DNA from: JAVVHH01 sp965276815
GTDB lineage: Bacteria; Pseudomonadota; Alphaproteobacteria; Acetobacterales; Acetobacteraceae
DNA: 64,000 nt
NCBI GenBank assembly: GCA_965276815.1
Contig: CBDIBE010000011.1
Coordinates: forward strand, 372,001 to 436,000
Direction: 5' to 3'
Under the pieces are notes generated by a model. That model was given only the letters and a program-made list of their open reading frames with translations. It searched no databases and was not told the origin of the DNA. Of this stretch, positions 60,238 through 64,000 are shown one piece after another (the first letter of the stretch is position 1; every line of letters begins with the position of its first letter). Position numbers and translations under genes: made by a program.

Positions 60238-61169
60238 AACCGCGCATCGCCGTGCTGGTCCCCTGCTATAACGAGCAGGTGGCCGTCCCCAGCGTCGTCC
60301 GCGATTTCACCGCGGCGCTGCCCGAGGCGACGATTTACGTCTACGACAACAACTCGCGCGACGGAACGGTCGAGGCGGCCCGCGCGGCCGGCGCCGTGGT
60401 CCGGTCCGAAACGCTGCAGGGCAAGGGCCATGTCGTCCGGCGCATGTTCGCCGATATCGAGGCGGACGCGTATGTGCTCGTGGATGGCGACGCGACTTAC
60501 GACGCGAGTTCCTCGCCGGAGATGGTCCGGCTGCTGCTCGAGCAGGGGCTCGATATGGTCAACGGCGTCCGCGTGACGAACGAGGACGCGGCGTATCGGC
60601 CCGGGCACCGGTTCGGCAACCAAATGCTGACCGGGCTCGTGCGCCTGATCTTCGGCGACCGGGTCTCCGACATGCTGTCGGGCTACCGGGTGTTCTCGCG
60701 GCGTTTCGTCAAGACTTTCCCGGCGCTGTCCGGCGGGTTCGAGACGGAGACGGAGTTCACCATCCACGCGCTCGACCTCGCGATGCCGGTCGGCGAGGTG
60801 CAGACGCCGTATCACGAGCGGCCAGTGGGCTCGGAGTCCAAGCTGAACACCTATGCGGACGGGCTGCGCATCCTGCGGACGATCGTGCTGCTGGTCAAAG
60901 AGGAGAAGCCGCTGCAATTCTTCTCGATTGCCGCGCTCGTGCTGATGCTCTTCGCGTTCATCGCCGCGATCCCGGTGGTTTCCGACTATATGCGGACTGG
61001 CCTGGTGCCTCGGCTGCCGACCGCGGTGCTGGCGACCGGGTTGGTCCTGCTCGCCTTCCTTTCGATGGCGTGCGGACTGATCCTCGATACGGTCTCGCGC
61101 GGGCGTAAGGAGCTGAAGCGGCTGGCCTACCTCGGCATCCCCGCCTTCCCGCGCGGCGGCGACCGATAG
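60234..61169 (+). CDS. Family 2 glycosyltransferase with C-terminal membrane helices
   Basis: A protein of about 311 residues resembling polyprenyl-phosphate sugar transferases (GtrB/DPM-like). IAVLVPCYNEQVAVPSVVRDF, YVYDNNSRDGTVEAARAAGA, YVLVDGDATYDASSSPEM (DGD metal site) and DMLSGYRVFSRRFVKTFPAL lie in the catalytic domain. Two helices near residues 230-290 anchor it in the membrane. No ATG, GTG or TTG precedes the first strand in frame. A CTG at 60234 overlaps the gtrA stop as CTGA and gives MKPRIAVLVPCYNE, so it is the likely start. It convergently overlaps galE by 43 bp. Confidence 0.85.
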   Translation: MKPRIAVLVPCYNEQVAVPSVVRDFTAALPEATIYVYDNNSRDGTVEAARAAGAVVRSETLQGKGHVVRRMFADIEADAYVLVDGDATYDASSSPEMVRLLLEQGLDMVNGVRVTNEDAAYRPGHRFGNQMLTGLVRLIFGDRVSDMLSGYRVFSRRFVKTFPALSGGFETETEFTIHALDLAMPVGEVQTPYHERPVGSESKLNTYADGLRILRTIVLLVKEEKPLQFFSIAALVLMLFAFIAAIPVVSDYMRTGLVPRLPTAVLATGLVLLAFLSMACGLILDTVSRGRKELKRLAYLGIPAFPRGGDR

Positions 61170-62146
61170 CCCTCGGGGTTCTTGAGCCGCCAATCGGCTG
61201 ATGTGCGGACGATGTCGTCGAGCGCGGGGAAGCGCGGCGCCCAGCCAGTCTCCTTGCGGATCCCCTCCGAGGAGGCAACCAGCACGGGCGGGTCGCCGGG
61301 TCGGCGCGGCCCGTATTCGCGCGGCACGGGGCGGCCCAGCACGCGCTCGACCGAGGCGATCACGTCCTGCACCGAATGGCCGGCGCCGTTGCCGAGATTG
61401 TAGGTGACGCTGCCCTCGTCCAGCCGCCCCAGTGCCAGCAGATGCGCCGCGCCAAGGTCGGAGACGTGCACGTAGTCGCGGATCGCCGTGCCATCCGGGG
61501 TCGGGTAATCAGTGCCGAACACGACGAGTTTCGGCGCCCGGCCAAGCGCCGCATCGATGGTGAGCGGGATCAGGTGTGTCTCCGGGTCGTGGTCCTCCCC
61601 GAGCACGCCCTCCTCATCTGCGCCGGCGGCGTTGAAGTAGCGCAGGCAGGCGCTGCGCAGCCCATGGATCTGGCCCGCCCAGTATAGCGCGCGCTCCATC
61701 ATCAGCTTGCTCTCGCCATAGGGCGAGCCTGGATTGATCCGCGTAGACTCAGTGATTGGCATCTCGTCGGGGTGGCCGAACAGATTGGCGGTCGAAGACA
61801 GCACGAATTTCTTCACGTCATGGCGCAGGCAGGCTTCGATCAGCCGGAACCCGGCGCCGCCATTGTCGGAGAAGTAGCGCATCGGCTCGCGCATGCTCTC
61901 GCCGACGAGCGAGAGGGCGGCGAAATGCAGCACGCCGTCCCAGCGCCCCTCCGCCAGCACGCTATCGGCCTCGGTGATGTCCGCCTCGACGAAGCGGACG
62001 CCCTCCATGACCGCTTCCCGATGGCCCTGGCGCAAATTGTCGAGCACCACGACTTCCGCGCCCGCCCGGACGAGCAGCTTCACGCAATGGCTGCCGACAT
62101 ATCCGGCGCCGCCGGTCACCAAATAGCGGCCTTGAACTTGAATCAA
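61127..62146 (-). CDS. galE: UDP-glucose 4-epimerase
   Basis: A 339-residue extended-SDR epimerase interconverting UDP-glucose and UDP-galactose. YLVTGGAGYVGSHCVKLL binds NAD. FAALSLVGES, SSTANLFGHP, the catalytic SPYGESKLMME (Tyr-x3-Lys), and LRYFNAAGADEEGVLGEDHDP match GalE. TTG 62146 was chosen because GGAGGAGG lies immediately upstream. It probably supplies UDP-Gal for surface polysaccharide and works with the neighbouring gtrA/GT2 pair. Its last 14 codons overlap the GT2 3' end on the other strand. Confidence 0.93.
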   Translation of the reverse strand: MIQVQGRYLVTGGAGYVGSHCVKLLVRAGAEVVVLDNLRQGHREAVMEGVRFVEADITEADSVLAEGRWDGVLHFAALSLVGESMREPMRYFSDNGGAGFRLIEACLRHDVKKFVLSSTANLFGHPDEMPITESTRINPGSPYGESKLMMERALYWAGQIHGLRSACLRYFNAAGADEEGVLGEDHDPETHLIPLTIDAALGRAPKLVVFGTDYPTPDGTAIRDYVHVSDLGAAHLLALGRLDEGSVTYNLGNGAGHSVQDVIASVERVLGRPVPREYGPRRPGDPPVLVASSEGIRKETGWAPRFPALDDIVRTSADWRLKNPEGYRSPPRGKAGMPR

Positions 62147-62344
62147 ATTGCCTCCTCCTCCCTCCCGATCGCCGGAGCGGGTTCCCACGCTATGTGACCA
62201 CGTCGCGAACTGCTCTAGGCTGGCCGGGCTCCCGTAACACGCACCCCGGCGCCCCGGAAACCCTTGCGATGAGAAGATTGCTCGTGCTGGTCCTGACCTC
62301 CGCCGCCTGACGTTTTATGCCAGCAAAGCATTAATGAACGACGA

Positions 62345-63238
62345 ATGTTCGTTGGGGTCGCGCGCCTGATTGAAGGAACTTGCTACCTGCTAAGCCAAAC
62401 TTACCCCCAAGCTCGGAGGAACAGGGTTGCCGGGCGGATTGCAGCGATCGGTTGGGTCGCGATCAGTCTCGTCGCGATCTCCGCGGGGCCAGGGCGAGCG
62501 CAAGAGGCGCCGCGCATCGTGGGCGGGCCCGGGGTGGGCTGCATCGCCGGCGCCGTCGAGCTTCCGGCCGAAGGGCAAGGCTACGAGACGATCCGGGCCA
62601 GCCGAAGCACGTTTTGGGGGTACCCGGCGACGATCGCCGCGCTGCAGGAACTGGGCGTGCGCGCCTGGGCGGCCGGGCTGCCGACGCTGTACATGAACGA
62701 CATCTCGCTCCCCCATGGCGGCCCCATGCCGGGCATCCACGCCAGCCACATGCTGGGGCTGGACGCGGACGTTTGGCTCGACGTGCGGCCAAAGCCGCCG
62801 CTCAGCGCCGCCGAGCGCGATGCGATCGAGGTGCAGCCGCTCGTCACGCCGGACGGCCGAGGCGTGGACGAGACGCTCTGGAGCCCGTTGCACATCACGC
62901 TGTTGCACCTCGCGACGGAATTGCCCGGCGTGGACCGGATCCTGGTCAACGCCGCGATCAAGCGGCAGCTCTGTCTCAACGTGACGGGCGATCGGTCCTG
63001 GCTGCACCTGATCCGGCCCTGGTATGACCACACGGCGCATATGCACATCCATTTCCGCTGCCCGCCCGGTCAACCGGAGTGCCATGACATGGCGCCGCCA
63101 CCGGCGGGAGACGGGTGCGACGCCACGCTCGACTGGTGGTTCGCCCAGCTCGACAGGCCGGCGCCGCCGGCCGCGCCATCCCGGCCGGTCAAGCTGCCTG
63201 CCGCCTGCGCGGCGATCCTGGCCGGGAAACCCGGGTAA
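62345..63238 (+). CDS. mepA: Penicillin-insensitive murein endopeptidase
   Basis: A LAS-type metallopeptidase (about 297 residues from ATG 62345) that cuts D-Ala-mesoDAP crosslinks. DISLPHGGPMPGIHASHMLGLDADVWLD, read as GIHASHMLGLDADVW, holds the zinc His and Asp. DHTAHMHIHFRCPPGQPEC supplies the second zinc His group and a conserved disulfide. A signal peptide is present (RIAAIGWVAISLVAISAGPGRAQ), but the 28 residues before it look unusual, so the real start may be internal, although no standard start codon lies closer. Exported to the periplasm. Confidence 0.9.
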   Translation: MFVGVARLIEGTCYLLSQTYPQARRNRVAGRIAAIGWVAISLVAISAGPGRAQEAPRIVGGPGVGCIAGAVELPAEGQGYETIRASRSTFWGYPATIAALQELGVRAWAAGLPTLYMNDISLPHGGPMPGIHASHMLGLDADVWLDVRPKPPLSAAERDAIEVQPLVTPDGRGVDETLWSPLHITLLHLATELPGVDRILVNAAIKRQLCLNVTGDRSWLHLIRPWYDHTAHMHIHFRCPPGQPECHDMAPPPAGDGCDATLDWWFAQLDRPAPPAAPSRPVKLPAACAAILAGKPG

Positions 63239-63239
63239 A

Positions 63240-64000
63240 TTGAACCCTCGGGTCGCGAGCGTCGCAGCCGCCGGGTTCTGCACCTTCATCAACCTCTACT
63301 CGCCGCAGGCCCTGCTCCCGACCCTGGCGGGCGCGTTCTCGGCGAGTTTGGCGCAGGCCGGGCTGACGATCACCGCATCGCTCATCGCCGTGGCCATAGT
63401 GGCGCCGTTTGTCGGTGCGATCTCGGACGCGTTCGGGCGGCGTCGGCTGGTCGTGGGCGCGAGCCTGCTCCTCGTCGTGCCCACCGCGCTCGCCGCCGTC
63501 ACGCCGAGCCTCGACCTGCTGATCCTCTGCCGGTTCGCGCAAGGGCTGCTGCTGCCGTTCATCTTTGCGGTCACCGTGGCCTACATCGCCGACGAGTGCC
63601 CTGGGGCGGAAGGCGTGCGTATGACCGCCGTCTACACGACTGGCACAATTATCGGCGGGTTCTCCGGGCGCTTCATCACCGGCTGGACCGCGCAGTTCCT
63701 CGGCTGGCGCGCGGGCTTCGCGGTGCTGGCCGCGCTCACGCTGGCCGCGGCGGCCGTGATGCTGCTTCTTATGCCGCCGGAGCGGCGGTTCCGGCCAGTA
63801 TCGGGCTGGCGGGGGACGCTCGCCGGGTTCGTCAGCCAGTTCGAGAATAAGCAGGTGCTGGCCACCTGCGGCATCGGCTTTGCCGTACTGTTCTCGAACA
63901 TCGCGGCGTTCACCTACGCCAACTTCCTGCTCGCCGCGCCGCCTTATGGCCTAGGTCCCGCCGAGCTCGGATCGATCTTCGTGGTCTACCTGCTCGCCGT
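63240..64000 (+). CDS. MFS transporter, cut by the right edge of the window
   Basis: An open frame from TTG 63240 to the window end with no stop (253 codons seen). It reads MNPRVASVAAAGFCTFINL, then successive hydrophobic helices with the MFS motif A GAISDAFGRRRLVVG, and CRFAQGLLLPFIFAVTVAYI and FLGWRAGFAVLAALTLAAAA. It resembles YnfM/AraJ-type drug or sugar efflux MFS proteins. It starts 1 bp after the mepA stop, so it is co-transcribed with it. The C-terminal half lies outside the window. Confidence 0.85.
   Translation, partial: MNPRVASVAAAGFCTFINLYSPQALLPTLAGAFSASLAQAGLTITASLIAVAIVAPFVGAISDAFGRRRLVVGASLLLVVPTALAAVTPSLDLLILCRFAQGLLLPFIFAVTVAYIADECPGAEGVRMTAVYTTGTIIGGFSGRFITGWTAQFLGWRAGFAVLAALTLAAAAVMLLLMPPERRFRPVSGWRGTLAGFVSQFENKQVLATCGIGFAVLFSNIAAFTYANFLLAAPPYGLGPAELGSIFVVYLLA

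Overview
The window is GC-rich, densely packed and read in both directions. It looks like chromosomal DNA of an alphaproteobacterium, most likely Rhodospirillales/Acetobacteraceae. The taxonomic call is inference. It rests on the high GC content, the hemC-hemD-mic60-hemY gene order typical of Alphaproteobacteria, a MutL with the endonuclease motif (usual where MutH is absent), several peptide-type ABC importers, and frequent TTG/GTG starts with 1-10 nt overlaps. No tRNA, rRNA or CRISPR array was seen.

Layout. 0.1-7.6 kb: an SDR oxidoreductase, a short NagA overlapping an orphan solute-binding protein, an M20 deacylase, mutL and an acyl-CoA-dehydrogenase-like flavoprotein. 7.7-15.1 kb: housekeeping genes (rsmD, rluB, a class-I-amidotransferase-like hydrolase, tadA, purD, xseA), interrupted by an ArsR - double SRPBCC - PhnB-like stress module with a perfect palindromic operator at the arsR start. 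15.2-23.6 kb: a deleted NIPSNAP remnant, a PEP-mutase-family enzyme, an amidase, an aminotransferase, a GGT-like lipoprotein, a DsbA/ScsC-like protein, two unknown or degenerate regulatory-looking genes, a small secreted protein and a methyltransferase. 23.7-28.5 kb: a four-gene catabolic operon (two Rieske oxygenases, an enolase-superfamily enzyme, an MFS transporter).

28.5-30.9 kb is clearly foreign in base composition. Beside an IS-end-like inverted repeat sit two adjacent AT-richer genes: a ParB/Srx-fold protein with a helix-turn-helix, and an Mrr-like PD-QxK endonuclease. This pair is the best candidate in the window for a little-described DNA-targeting or defence module.

30.9-40.3 kb: a conserved hypothetical gene with a doubtful 5' end, a peptide-type ABC importer (two permeases and a fused double ATPase), an unknown polytopic membrane protein behind a CRP-like site, a truncated DUF2000 remnant, a beta-propeller protein and a Tat-exported solute-binding protein. 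40.4-52.5 kb: a GAF-PDZ protein, a FrnE-like DsbA protein, a secreted protein of unknown function, then the tsaD-rlmJ-gpsA-murJ operon divergent from hemC-hemD-mic60-hemY. 52.5-59.7 kb: a complete Dpp/Opp-type importer with two tandem paralogous binding proteins. 59.8-64 kb: gtrA with a GT2 glycosyltransferase, convergent galE, a MepA-type murein endopeptidase, and an MFS gene cut by the right edge.

Three families of short intergenic repeats were recognised by eye: CTAGACCGC-type palindromes near 6.4 and 23.7 kb, [RGTGAYC]4 heptamer elements near 4.5 and 54.5 kb, and an ACCGGGCTTGACCCGG-type REP element at 58.1 kb. All function calls come from motif reading without database searches.
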